Origin: DASWHK01 sp036398215
Lineage (GTDB): Bacteria; Acidobacteriota; UBA890
Length of the DNA: 13,734 nt
Direction: 5' to 3'
NCBI GenBank assembly: GCA_036398215.1
Contig: DASWHK010000111.1
Location: 1-13,734, forward strand
Below the pieces are notes generated by a model, which worked only from the letters and a program-made list of their open reading frames with translations, was not told where the DNA came from and made no database searches. The translations under genes were made by a program, and so were the position numbers. The first letter of the stretch is position 1; every line of letters begins with the position of its first letter. Of the stretch, positions 1 to 6,009 are shown piece by piece.

Positions 1-1488
1 CGGCGGGATGTTGGAGGTCCACAGCAGGTGGCGGTCCAGGGGGCGCATGCCGTCGCCGTCGACGAAGCGCTTGAGCAGGAACGACACCGTGACCTTGCGG
101 TCGCTCGCCGGCCAGCGGCGCACGAGCGCCGCGAACGAGCGCCGCACGACGGCGGGCAGCCGCCCGTAGGCGAGCGCCAGGCGGGCCCCGAAGTACGTCG
201 GATAGCCGCCGAACACCTCGTCACCGCCCTCGCCGACCAGCACCACCTTGACGTCGCGGGCGGCGCGCTGCGCCAGCAGCGCCGTCGGCACCCAGGCGGG
301 GTCGGCCAGCGGCTCGCCGACCATGCGCACGAGCTCGCGGATCTTCGCCGGAAAGTCGTCGGCGCCGACCCATACCTCCTCGTTGGCCAAATCGAGATGC
401 CGCACCACCTCGGCCGCCGCCGCGCCTTCGTCGTAGGAGGCCTCGTGGAACCGCAACGTGTAGGCGCGCAGCGGTCGCTCGGGATGGATGGCACGGGCCA
501 CGGCGGCCACCAGCGAGGAGTCGACGCCGCCGCTCAGGAACAGGCCATAGTCGACGTCGCAATCGGTCTGCCGGCCGACCGCGGCACGAAAGACGCGATC
601 GAAGTCGTCGAGGGACGGCCGGACAGCCAGTTGCTCGTTGCGGATGCTGCAACTGCGGCGCGTCGGCTCGCGGCCGGTCGCTGGCGCGGAGCCGATCGCC
701 CAGCGCCAGTACCGCCGCCGCTCGGTACCCTCCTTCCCGAGGCGGACGACCTCCGCCGGGCCGACCTTTTGCACGCCGGTCAGGACGCAGCGAGGCGCCG
801 CGAAGCTCCCGAAGCGCAGGTAGTAGGCGATCGCCTCACGGTCGACGTCGCCGGTGAAGTCGGGGTCGGTGGCGAGCGCCGACAGCTCGGTCGCGAACAG
901 CACCTCGTCGTCGCGGCGGCTGTAAAACAGCGGGCGCTCGCCGGCGCGGTCGCGGGCGAGCAGCAGGGTGGCGCTGCGCGGGTCCCAGACGGCGAGGGCG
1001 AACGGCCCCTCGAGGTCCTCGACGAACGCCTCGCCACGCTCCAGGTAGAGGGCCGGGAGGATCGCGATGTCGGCGTCGCCGGCCACCTCTCGGCCGCGCT
1101 CCTGCAACCGGCGGCGCAGCTCCCGGTGGTTGTCGATCTCGCCGTTGCAGACGACCACCACGCCGCTGGCCTCGTCGCGCAGCGGCTGATGTCCCGAGGC
1201 GCCGCCGCGAATCGCCAGGCGGGTGGCGGCCAGCGCGGCGCCGCCCGCCGACCAGACCCCCCTGTCGTCGGGCCCCCGGTGCTCGAGCAGCCGCCGCATG
1301 CGCTCGACCCGTTCGCGGGCGGTCGATGCGATCGCCTGCGGCACCGCTGTGCTCCCATACAGTGCCGTTGTGTCCGCTTGCGGCGGCGCCGCGTCCGATG
1401 GCCGCGCTGCCGTCCCTGGCGGAGGGCCGGCGACTCCTCGATTCCCGCCGCCGTCAATCAGCAGCACCACGCCGCATACGCCGCACAT
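1..1488 (-). CDS. asnB: Asparagine synthase (glutamine-hydrolysing), C-terminus cut by window edge
   Basis: The minus frame from ATG 1488 is open for 496 codons to the window edge, so the gene is partial. Residues 1-6 read MCGVCG, giving the N-terminal Cys2 nucleophile of class II glutamine amidotransferases. HRGPDD lies at 70-75 and CNGEI at 114-118. The PP-loop SGGVDSS at 319-325 and LVGEGGDEVFGGY at 417-429 mark the ATP-dependent synthetase domain. The family uses glutamine-derived ammonia to amidate an AMP-activated carboxylate in the cytoplasm. The usual NGEIYN is NGEIDN here. About 35 extra Ala/Pro/Thr-rich residues sit between the Cys2 strand and HRGPDD. It starts 7 nt after the glycosyltransferase stop, so it is very likely co-transcribed. 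The substrate may be aspartate, or a sugar or peptide acid as in surface-polysaccharide clusters. It retains Cys2, unlike lasso-peptide cyclases. Family call is firm; substrate is inferred. Confidence 0.93.
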   Translation of the reverse strand, partial: MCGVCGVVLLIDGGGNRGVAGPPPGTAARPSDAAPPQADTTALYGSTAVPQAIASTARERVERMRRLLEHRGPDDRGVWSAGGAALAATRLAIRGGASGHQPLRDEASGVVVVCNGEIDNHRELRRRLQERGREVAGDADIAILPALYLERGEAFVEDLEGPFALAVWDPRSATLLLARDRAGERPLFYSRRDDEVLFATELSALATDPDFTGDVDREAIAYYLRFGSFAAPRCVLTGVQKVGPAEVVRLGKEGTERRRYWRWAIGSAPATGREPTRRSCSIRNEQLAVRPSLDDFDRVFRAAVGRQTDCDVDYGLFLSGGVDSSLVAAVARAIHPERPLRAYTLRFHEASYDEGAAAAEVVRHLDLANEEVWVGADDFPAKIRELVRMVGEPLADPAWVPTALLAQRAARDVKVVLVGEGGDEVFGGYPTYFGARLALAYGRLPAVVRRSFAALVRRWPASDRKVTVSFLLKRFVDGDGMRPLDRHLLWTSNIPP

Positions 1489-1495
1489 GATCGCC

Positions 1496-3352
1496 TCAGC
1501 TCCCGTCCGGCCCCTCCAGCAGCAGGTACAGCCAGCCGCCCGGGAGCTCGCCGGCGGCGCCGCCCATGGCGCCGGCCAGATCGTCCATCGCCCGGCGGTT
1601 CTGCTCGCGCGCCAGCAGCAGGAGCGGGCCCCGGCGCCCGCGCAGCCAGTCGTTGCGCTCCGCCACCGGGATGATGTGCTCCGGCCAGCTTTCGCGTCCT
1701 TCCAGGTAGAAAGGAATGTAGTTGCTCGTCGTCTCGCTGCCGTCGTCGGTGATGAGCATGACGGGGCGCTCCAAGTAGAAGCGCAGGCCGGGAGGGTAGC
1801 ATTGCATGCAGGCGACGGGCGTGTCGGCGGCCAGCTCGTCGATCGCCGCGGCGAGGGCCCGCGACGAGGCGTGCTCGGCGTACACGCGGAGACCGGGGTA
1901 GCAGAGGGCGAGGGTGATCGCCGGAACGAGCAGAAACGACGCCAGGACCAGATCGGTGCGCCGCGACAGCCGGGCAACCAGCGCGGTCGCGGCGCACAGG
2001 CCCAGCGCCACGACGCCGGCGGGGAAGATCGGTCGGGCCCGCTCGTAGGCGCGCCCGACGATTCCGAACGTCGCCGTCAGATAGCCGGGGACCAGGACTT
2101 CGACCGCGAGCCAGGCCACCAGCGCCAGGCTGATCGCCGCGAGCAGCGCCGCGCCGCGGCGAGCCGCGACCGCGGCGGCGCCGTCTGGGTGGTCGAGAGC
2201 ATGGACGAGAAAGCGGGCCAGCAGCACCCCGAGGACCACCACCGCGGTCAGCACGTAGCCCGGCAGCTTGGAGCGCGACAGCGAGAAGAACACCACCACG
2301 ACGACCGCCCAGGTCACCAGCAATCGATCGGCACGCCGCCAGCTCGACCGTCGGCGCCAGGCGGCGACGCCGGCCTCGGGCAGCAGCAGGCTCCAGCCGT
2401 AGCACGCCGCCAGCAGCACCGGCCCGTAGTAAAAGAACGGCGCCGAGCGCTGAAACTCCGACGTCGTGAAGCGCTGCAGCGTTTCCTTCACCAGGCCGTA
2501 GTAGAGGAAGTCGGGCCGTTGCAGGCTGGCGGCGACCACCCAGGGGACGATCAGGGCAGCCAGGACCGCGAAGTTGGCGGGCGCCAGAAGGCGGCGCGCC
2601 GCGCCGCGGTTGCCTTCCACCCAGGCGAAGGCGAGCAGCACGAGGGCGGGGACGACGAGCCCCACCGGCCCCTTCACGAGGGTCGCCAGCCCCGCGCAGA
2701 ACGCCGAAAGCAGGTACCAGTTCCGGGCGGTGGTTTCGACGGCCCCGTGCGTCGCGTCCGGCGCTGGTTGCCGCATTGGCTCGGGTCGCGGCGGGTTCTG
2801 GCTCAGCGGCTCCTGCGGCGGGGGTCCGTGTTCCGGTCGTTCCTGACTTCCGTGCCGTGGCCGACGACGACGCTCCTCCGCCACATACCCGGCGAGGATC
2901 GACGCGGTGACGAAGAACGCCAGCGGCATGTCGAAAATCACCAGCCGGGCGAAGGCGATGAACATCGGCATCGTGGCGATGACGGCCACCGCCAGCGCCG
3001 CGGTGCGCGGCCCGTACTCGCGGGCGCAAAAGCGGTGGACGATCAGCAGCAGGGCGATGGCGAAGAGGGCGGACGGCAGCCGCGCGGCGGTCTCCGTTTT
3101 TCCGAGGGCGAGGAACGAGACGGCCACCATGGCGAAATAGGGCGCCGGCTTGTCGAGGTAGGGGAGGCCCCCGTAGGTGGGCACGGTCCAGTCGCCGGAG
3201 AGCGCCATCTCGTGGGCGATCTGGGCGTTCCTGCCCTCGTCGGGGTCGAGCAGCGGCAGGGTTCCCGAGCCGGCGAAGATCAACACCAGCGCGTAGGCGA
3301 ACGCCAGCGCCGTGCCGCGGCGCGCCCGCCGCCGGCCGTCGCCTTCGGCCAC
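1496..3352 (-). CDS. GT39/ArnT-like polytopic membrane glycosyltransferase
   Basis: This 618-residue protein is a dolichyl-phosphate-mannose mannosyltransferase/ArnT-type (PMT superfamily) enzyme. Such proteins use a polyprenyl-phosphate-linked sugar and transfer it to lipid or protein on the outer face of the inner membrane. After a basic N-terminus (GRRRARR) comes a first membrane helix near residues 14-32. The family signature follows at about 34-45 (LLDPDEGRNAQIA; the D38-E39 pair aligns with the essential loop-1 acid), then LPYLDKPAPYF. About ten more hydrophobic segments follow. A Pro/Arg/Gln-rich insert (EERRRRPRHG onward) separates two helices. I chose GTG 3352, not the longer GTG 3487, because the 45-codon extension has poor third-position GC and overlaps a better small ORF in another frame. 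The start is 2 nt after that ORF's stop. The acceptor is unknown. Confidence 0.88.
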   Translation of the reverse strand: MAEGDGRRRARRGTALAFAYALVLIFAGSGTLPLLDPDEGRNAQIAHEMALSGDWTVPTYGGLPYLDKPAPYFAMVAVSFLALGKTETAARLPSALFAIALLLIVHRFCAREYGPRTAALAVAVIATMPMFIAFARLVIFDMPLAFFVTASILAGYVAEERRRRPRHGSQERPEHGPPPQEPLSQNPPRPEPMRQPAPDATHGAVETTARNWYLLSAFCAGLATLVKGPVGLVVPALVLLAFAWVEGNRGAARRLLAPANFAVLAALIVPWVVAASLQRPDFLYYGLVKETLQRFTTSEFQRSAPFFYYGPVLLAACYGWSLLLPEAGVAAWRRRSSWRRADRLLVTWAVVVVVFFSLSRSKLPGYVLTAVVVLGVLLARFLVHALDHPDGAAAVAARRGAALLAAISLALVAWLAVEVLVPGYLTATFGIVGRAYERARPIFPAGVVALGLCAATALVARLSRRTDLVLASFLLVPAITLALCYPGLRVYAEHASSRALAAAIDELAADTPVACMQCYPPGLRFYLERPVMLITDDGSETTSNYIPFYLEGRESWPEHIIPVAERNDWLRGRRGPLLLLAREQNRRAMDDLAGAMGGAAGELPGGWLYLLLEGPDGS

Positions 3353-3354
3353 CG

Positions 3355-3450
3355 CTAGCCGCCCCCCGGGCCTCGATCCCAGTCCTGTGCGCTCGAGATG
3401 TTGGGGTAGCCCCAGTCCTCGCCGTTCTCGCCCGCCACGACTGCTCTCAT
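3355..3450 (-). CDS. Putative 31-residue peptide gene coupled to the glycosyltransferase
   Basis: ATG 3450 is preceded by a good Shine-Dalgarno (GAGGTGG, 4 nt spacing). The frame runs 31 codons to TAG at 3357-3355, and the glycosyltransferase GTG follows 2 nt later. The product begins MRAVVA, continues GENGEDWGYPNISSAQDW and ends DRGPGGG. It is acidic, with two Trp, one Tyr and a glycine tail, and has no signal peptide or membrane segment. About 25 of 29 internal codons end in G or C, much better than the overlapping frame that would extend the glycosyltransferase. It could be a short functional peptide, a substrate of the downstream enzymes, or a leader ORF that controls translation of the glycosyltransferase. 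I recognise no family. Function is unknown; the coding call rests on RBS, codon pattern and spacing. Confidence 0.55.
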   Translation of the reverse strand: MRAVVAGENGEDWGYPNISSAQDWDRGPGGG

Positions 3451-3502
3451 GACTCCACCTCGTCGGTTCACAGGGCTCGGCGCCCACGGCTCGAGCGGAT
3501 CG

Positions 3503-3531
3503 ACTCTAACCCGAACTTCGCAACGGGTCAC
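3503..3531 (-). promoter_or_regulatory. Candidate sigma70-type promoter for the peptide/glycosyltransferase/asnB operon
   Basis: On the minus strand GTGACC (3531-3526) and TAGAGT (3508-3503) are separated by 17 nt; each hexamer matches the consensus at four of six positions. Predicted transcription would start near 3496, leaving about 46 nt before ATG 3450. This spacing fits the short peptide as the first gene. The match is modest. Confidence 0.3.
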
Positions 3532-3545
3532 GGTTGCCCTGACAT

Positions 3546-3586
3546 CGGAGCGCGCCCCGGCCTCGGCACCGGCGCTCCGTGTTTTT
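3546..3586 (+). terminator. GC-rich hairpin followed by T5
   Basis: CGGAGCGC (3546-3553) pairs with GCGCTCCG (3572-3579), an 8-bp perfect stem around an 18-nt GC-rich loop, followed by TG and five T. This has the shape of a Rho-independent terminator reading rightward. No plus-strand gene lies upstream in the window, so it could insulate the divergent promoters or act as a protein-binding dyad instead. Confidence 0.35.
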
Positions 3587-3610
3587 CAGCGATTTTCGCG
3601 AGGGTATATT
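3583..3610 (+). promoter_or_regulatory. Candidate promoter for the family 2 glycosyltransferase
   Basis: TTTTCA (3583-3588) and TATATT (3605-3610) are separated by 16 nt within the most AT-rich part of the window. The start would be near 3617, giving a leader of about 134 nt before ATG 3751. A small dyad, GCGA-TTT-TCGC (3589-3599), lies inside the spacer and could be an operator half. This is sequence match only. Confidence 0.4.
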
Positions 3611-3669
3611 GCTCAACGATAATCACGAGTGACTTTCAATGCTAATTTCATGAGAAATCGTTTGCATTT

Positions 3670-3743
3670 CTAAGCCCTGTAGGGGTTTGATGTCTTCGTA
3701 TCCTTTGGGTGAGCCCGGCGGGATTCTCCGCCGGCTAAAGGAG
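3670..3743 (+). promoter_or_regulatory. Structured 5' leader with two stem-loops and RBS
   Basis: A small stem, AAGCCC with GGGTTT (about 3672-3688, one G-U pair), is followed by a stronger one. In the latter AGC(C)CGGCGG (3712-3721) pairs with CCGCCGGCT (3728-3736), with one bulged C. The second stem ends directly before the Shine-Dalgarno AAAGGAG (3737-3743), which is 7 nt from ATG 3751. A hairpin abutting the RBS can modulate initiation. I do not recognise a known riboswitch consensus. Confidence 0.4.
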
Positions 3744-3750
3744 AAGCTAG

Positions 3751-4950
3751 ATGGCGGGGCTAGCATTCGGGTACGAGATCAGCGCCCTCGTGGCGTCGAT
3801 TCTCGCACTCGTGTGGTTCATGCGCGGGGCTCCGGGATTGCCGTATCTTCCGGAGCCCCGTGCGAACCGCCGTGGCCCGGTCACGGCGGTCAGCGTCGTT
3901 CTCGTCCTCGAGAAGGACGCCGAGGCGAGCCACTGCATCGCCGCCCTGCAGGCGGAAGATTACCCGCGGTTGCAGATCATCGTGGTGCTGTGCGGCGCCC
4001 GGCTCGACGAGGTCACGCAGGCCCGCATCCAGGACGACCCCCGCGTCACCCTCATCGATGTTTCGACGACGCCCCCCGGATGGGTGCGGCGCAATTACGC
4101 TCTCGACGCCGGCTACCGGCATGCCGAGCACGACTGGATCCTGTTCCTCGACGGCAACGTGCTGCTGCGCGCCCGCGCCGTCGAGCGTGCCCTCAGCCTG
4201 GCCAAGCAGCGGGGCGCCGACCTGCTGACGGTCTTTCCCGAGCTCACGGCGACCAGCTTCGCCGAGCGGCTCCTGATCCCTTTCTTCATGCAGCTGACGC
4301 TCAGCGGCGTCTCGTTCCGGAGGATCAACGACCCCGGCGAGGAGGACGCTGGCGCCTTCGCACCGGTCTTCCTGTTTCGCCGGGCCGCGTACCAGGCGCT
4401 GGGAGGATATGCGGCGCTGCGCTCCGAGCGCTCCGCAGACTCGATGCTGGTCCAGCGCGTCAAGGCGGCGGGCTACCGATTGCTCGTCGCTCACGGGATC
4501 GAGCTTGCCGTGCTCGTCGGCCAGCCCGGCTTCGCCGGCATCTGGCGGAGCTGGTCGCGCAGCTTCAACGAGGCCATCGACGGCGAGACCCGCAAGGCGG
4601 TGGTCCTCGCCTCCCTGGTGATGGCGGTGTTCGCGGGCCCCTGGATCGTGCTGGTCCTCTCGATCGTCGCCATCGCGCTGTCGAACAACCCGCTGGCGGC
4701 GTCTCCGTGGCTGGGTGTCATGCTGGTCGGCGTCGCCAACGTCATGGTCGCCGGGCTGCACCGGCGCGCCCTCCGAAACGTCTTGAAGATCGATGACTCA
4801 TTGGTGTGGTTCCAGCCGGTGGCGGCGACGATCACCGCTTTGATGATCGTCACGTCGTCGCTGCACCTGGAGGGCGGCCGGCTTGCCCGGCTGGCCCGCG
4901 GGAGGGCGGCGGCCCCCGTATCCGACGGCGGCCGCACAAGCGCCCGGTAG
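3751..4950 (+). CDS. Family 2 glycosyltransferase, HpnB/CruC-like, membrane-associated
   Basis: This 399-residue protein has an N-terminal membrane helix (about 8-24), a GT-A catalytic domain (about 45-270) and three C-terminal hydrophobic segments (about 284-310, 316-336, 352-370). PPGWVRRNYAL (108-118), ERLLIPFFM (172-180), RINDP (191-195) and FLFRRAAYQALGGYAALR (207-224) match the pattern of hopene-associated HpnB and hydroxychlorobactene glucosyltransferase CruC. A sugar-to-lipid transfer at the inner membrane is therefore likely. The usual DxD is DGN (134-136), so the second acidic residue is replaced by Asn; D230 sits where the later conserved acid is expected. AAAGGAG supports ATG 3751. 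It is divergent from the GT39 operon and 69 nt upstream of a small envelope gene. Fold is firm; acceptor is unknown, and no hopanoid or carotenoid genes are nearby. Confidence 0.85.
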   Translation: MAGLAFGYEISALVASILALVWFMRGAPGLPYLPEPRANRRGPVTAVSVVLVLEKDAEASHCIAALQAEDYPRLQIIVVLCGARLDEVTQARIQDDPRVTLIDVSTTPPGWVRRNYALDAGYRHAEHDWILFLDGNVLLRARAVERALSLAKQRGADLLTVFPELTATSFAERLLIPFFMQLTLSGVSFRRINDPGEEDAGAFAPVFLFRRAAYQALGGYAALRSERSADSMLVQRVKAAGYRLLVAHGIELAVLVGQPGFAGIWRSWSRSFNEAIDGETRKAVVLASLVMAVFAGPWIVLVLSIVAIALSNNPLAASPWLGVMLVGVANVMVAGLHRRALRNVLKIDDSLVWFQPVAATITALMIVTSSLHLEGGRLARLARGRAAAPVSDGGRTSAR

Positions 4951-5019
4951 GTCGAGATGCTCCCCCCGGAGCACCCGAGCGGATGACATGGACCTGCGGG
5001 AGCAGGCGAGGAGGTTCTC

Positions 5020-5418
5020 GTGAGCATGCGAGCGCATTCTGATAGCGGCGGCAGGCTGCTGCGAGCGGCGTACTTCCTGCTGCTGACCCTGGTTCTGGGT
5101 TACGCGGGGGCGACCGTGTTTCCAGTCGTCTCCAGCACGTTCAAGTTCTCCCAGGCTATCCAGCACGAAGTGATGTACGGCACCGCCAACGAGCCGGCGG
5201 CCCTGATCCATCGCCGCCTGGTGGGCGAGGCCAGCCGCCTCGGCCTGAACGTTCCACCCGACTCGATCGTCATCGAGCAGCGCGGCGCCAGGCTGCAGAT
5301 CTCGGCCAACTACGTCGCCCGCATCCAGCTGCCCGGCGGCTTCACCGTCGATTGGCCGTTCGACACCAGCCACGAGGGCACGCGCCGCCCGCCGACGTTC
5401 GGCAGCAACGGTCCGTAG
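5020..5418 (+). CDS. Small single-pass envelope protein, DUF4845-like
   Basis: The 132-residue product has a short N-terminus, one membrane helix (about 16-36) and an extracytoplasmic domain of about 90 residues with alternating hydrophobic strands (DSIVIEQRGARLQISANYVARIQL). Helix plus short alpha/beta domain resembles small anchored DUF4845-type proteins, an assignment I make from shape rather than a signature. The GTG at 5020 has GAGGAGG 5 nt upstream; ATG 5026, two codons in, is the alternative. It lies 69 nt after the glycosyltransferase and is probably co-transcribed. The tail is Pro/Arg-rich (GTRRPPTFGSNGP). No enzymatic motif is visible. Confidence 0.7.
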   Translation: MSMRAHSDSGGRLLRAAYFLLLTLVLGYAGATVFPVVSSTFKFSQAIQHEVMYGTANEPAALIHRRLVGEASRLGLNVPPDSIVIEQRGARLQISANYVARIQLPGGFTVDWPFDTSHEGTRRPPTFGSNGP

Positions 5419-5481
5419 CGCGACAGCTCCCGCCAGATCGCGTCCAATCGTGCCCACCGAGGGCCTGCCGCATGCTCTCGA

Positions 5482-5782
5482 CGGGTGATGATTGGGTATG
5501 GGCGCGGCAGGATTTGAACCTGCGCATTTCCATGAATCAGTAGTTGCCCAAAGGCGATGATTGGGTAGTGGGCGCGGCAGGATTTGAACCTGCGCATTTC
5601 CATGAATCAGTAGTTGCCGAGGGGTGATGATTGGGAATGGGCGCGGCAGGATTCGCGCGCATTTCCATACTTCAGCGGGTGGGAGAACACGTGCGCTTTC
5701 AGGTTGTGAGTATGGGCGCGGCAGGATTTGAACCTGCGCATTTCCATAAGATCAGTAGTTGCCGAAAGGCGATGATGGAGTA
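5482..5782 (-). repeat. Four ~70-bp tandem repeats carrying the tRNA-Val 3' end
   Basis: Copies of the last ~35 nt of the adjacent tRNA (3' side of the anticodon stem, variable loop, complete T arm, 3' acceptor strand, discriminator) occur at 5499-5533, 5569-5603, 5638-5668 and 5713-5747. The real tRNA end begins at 5783. Spacings are 70, 69, 75 and 70 bp. The T arm and acceptor portion of copies 1, 2 and 4 is identical to the tRNA over 26 nt. Copy 3 lost about 8 nt in the T loop and its spacer diverged. Spacers share tagttgcc and ggcgatgat blocks. All copies lie downstream of the tRNA in its transcription direction, so they would be in its 3' trailer. Short open frames here only translate the tRNA sequence. 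Confidence 0.9.
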
Positions 5783-5855
5783 TGGGCGCGGCAGGATTTG
5801 AACCTGCGACTTCCACCGTGTGAGGATGGCACTCTAGCCGCTGAGTTACGCGCCC
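5783..5855 (-). tRNA. tRNA-Val (anticodon CAC)
   Basis: The minus strand folds into a complete 73-nt cloverleaf. The acceptor GGGCGCG pairs with CGCGCCC. The D arm is ACTC/GAGT around AGCGGCTA. The anticodon stem CCATC/GGTGG encloses CTCACAC, with T33 and CAC at 34-36. The variable loop is 5 nt. The T arm GCAGG/CCTGC encloses TTCAAAT. The discriminator is A. CAC reads the valine codon GUG, and CCA is not encoded. Confidence 0.97.
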
Positions 5856-5945
5856 ATCAGGTGCGGGCAGGGGAGGCCGGGAGGCGCTCGCCCGGCGCGC
5901 GTAAGGATGTGCCGGTCACACGGTACGGGCTCAGCAGCAGGCCTC

Positions 5946-5975
5946 ATGATACCCAGCCGGGCCGGGTGCAGCCAA
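5946..5975 (-). promoter_or_regulatory. Candidate promoter of tRNA-Val
   Basis: On the minus strand TTGGCT (5975-5970) and TATCAT (5951-5946) are 18 nt apart. Transcription would begin near 5939, about 84 nt before the mature tRNA 5' end. No nearer hexamer pair stands out between 5856 and 6009, which otherwise holds nothing recognisable. Confidence 0.4.
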
Positions 5976-6009
5976 CCTAGGCACGCCGGAGCTACACCAC
6001 CACGGCCTG

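Noticed and set aside
28..3358. Two very long plus-strand open frames (28-1674 and 1223-3358)
   Set aside because: They are antisense to asnB and the GT39 gene, whose motifs are unmistakable. Their products are Arg/Gln/Gly-rich low-complexity, typical of shadows in GC-rich DNA.
3355..3450. Lasso-peptide precursor with the asparagine synthase as cyclase
   Set aside because: There is no B1/B2 leader-processing gene in the operon segment seen, no suitable leader, no acid at ring position 7-9 after a core Gly, and the synthase keeps the Cys2 glutaminase nucleophile.
3353..3487. GT39 gene starting at GTG 3487
   Set aside because: The extension has poor third-position GC, no RBS and no similarity to the family N-terminus. 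It overlaps the better-supported small peptide frame.
3617..3743. Known riboswitch (c-di-GMP, SAM, cobalamin) in the glycosyltransferase leader
   Set aside because: I could not match any conserved core of these classes; only two simple stems are visible.
5482..5855. CRISPR array
   Set aside because: Repeats are regularly spaced, but spacers are similar to each other and the repeat is the end of a neighbouring tRNA; there are no cas genes.
5310..5980. Short frames translating as WARQDLNLR or RFKSCRAH
   Set aside because: These are translations of the tRNA-Val gene and its 3'-end copies, a well-known source of false proteins.
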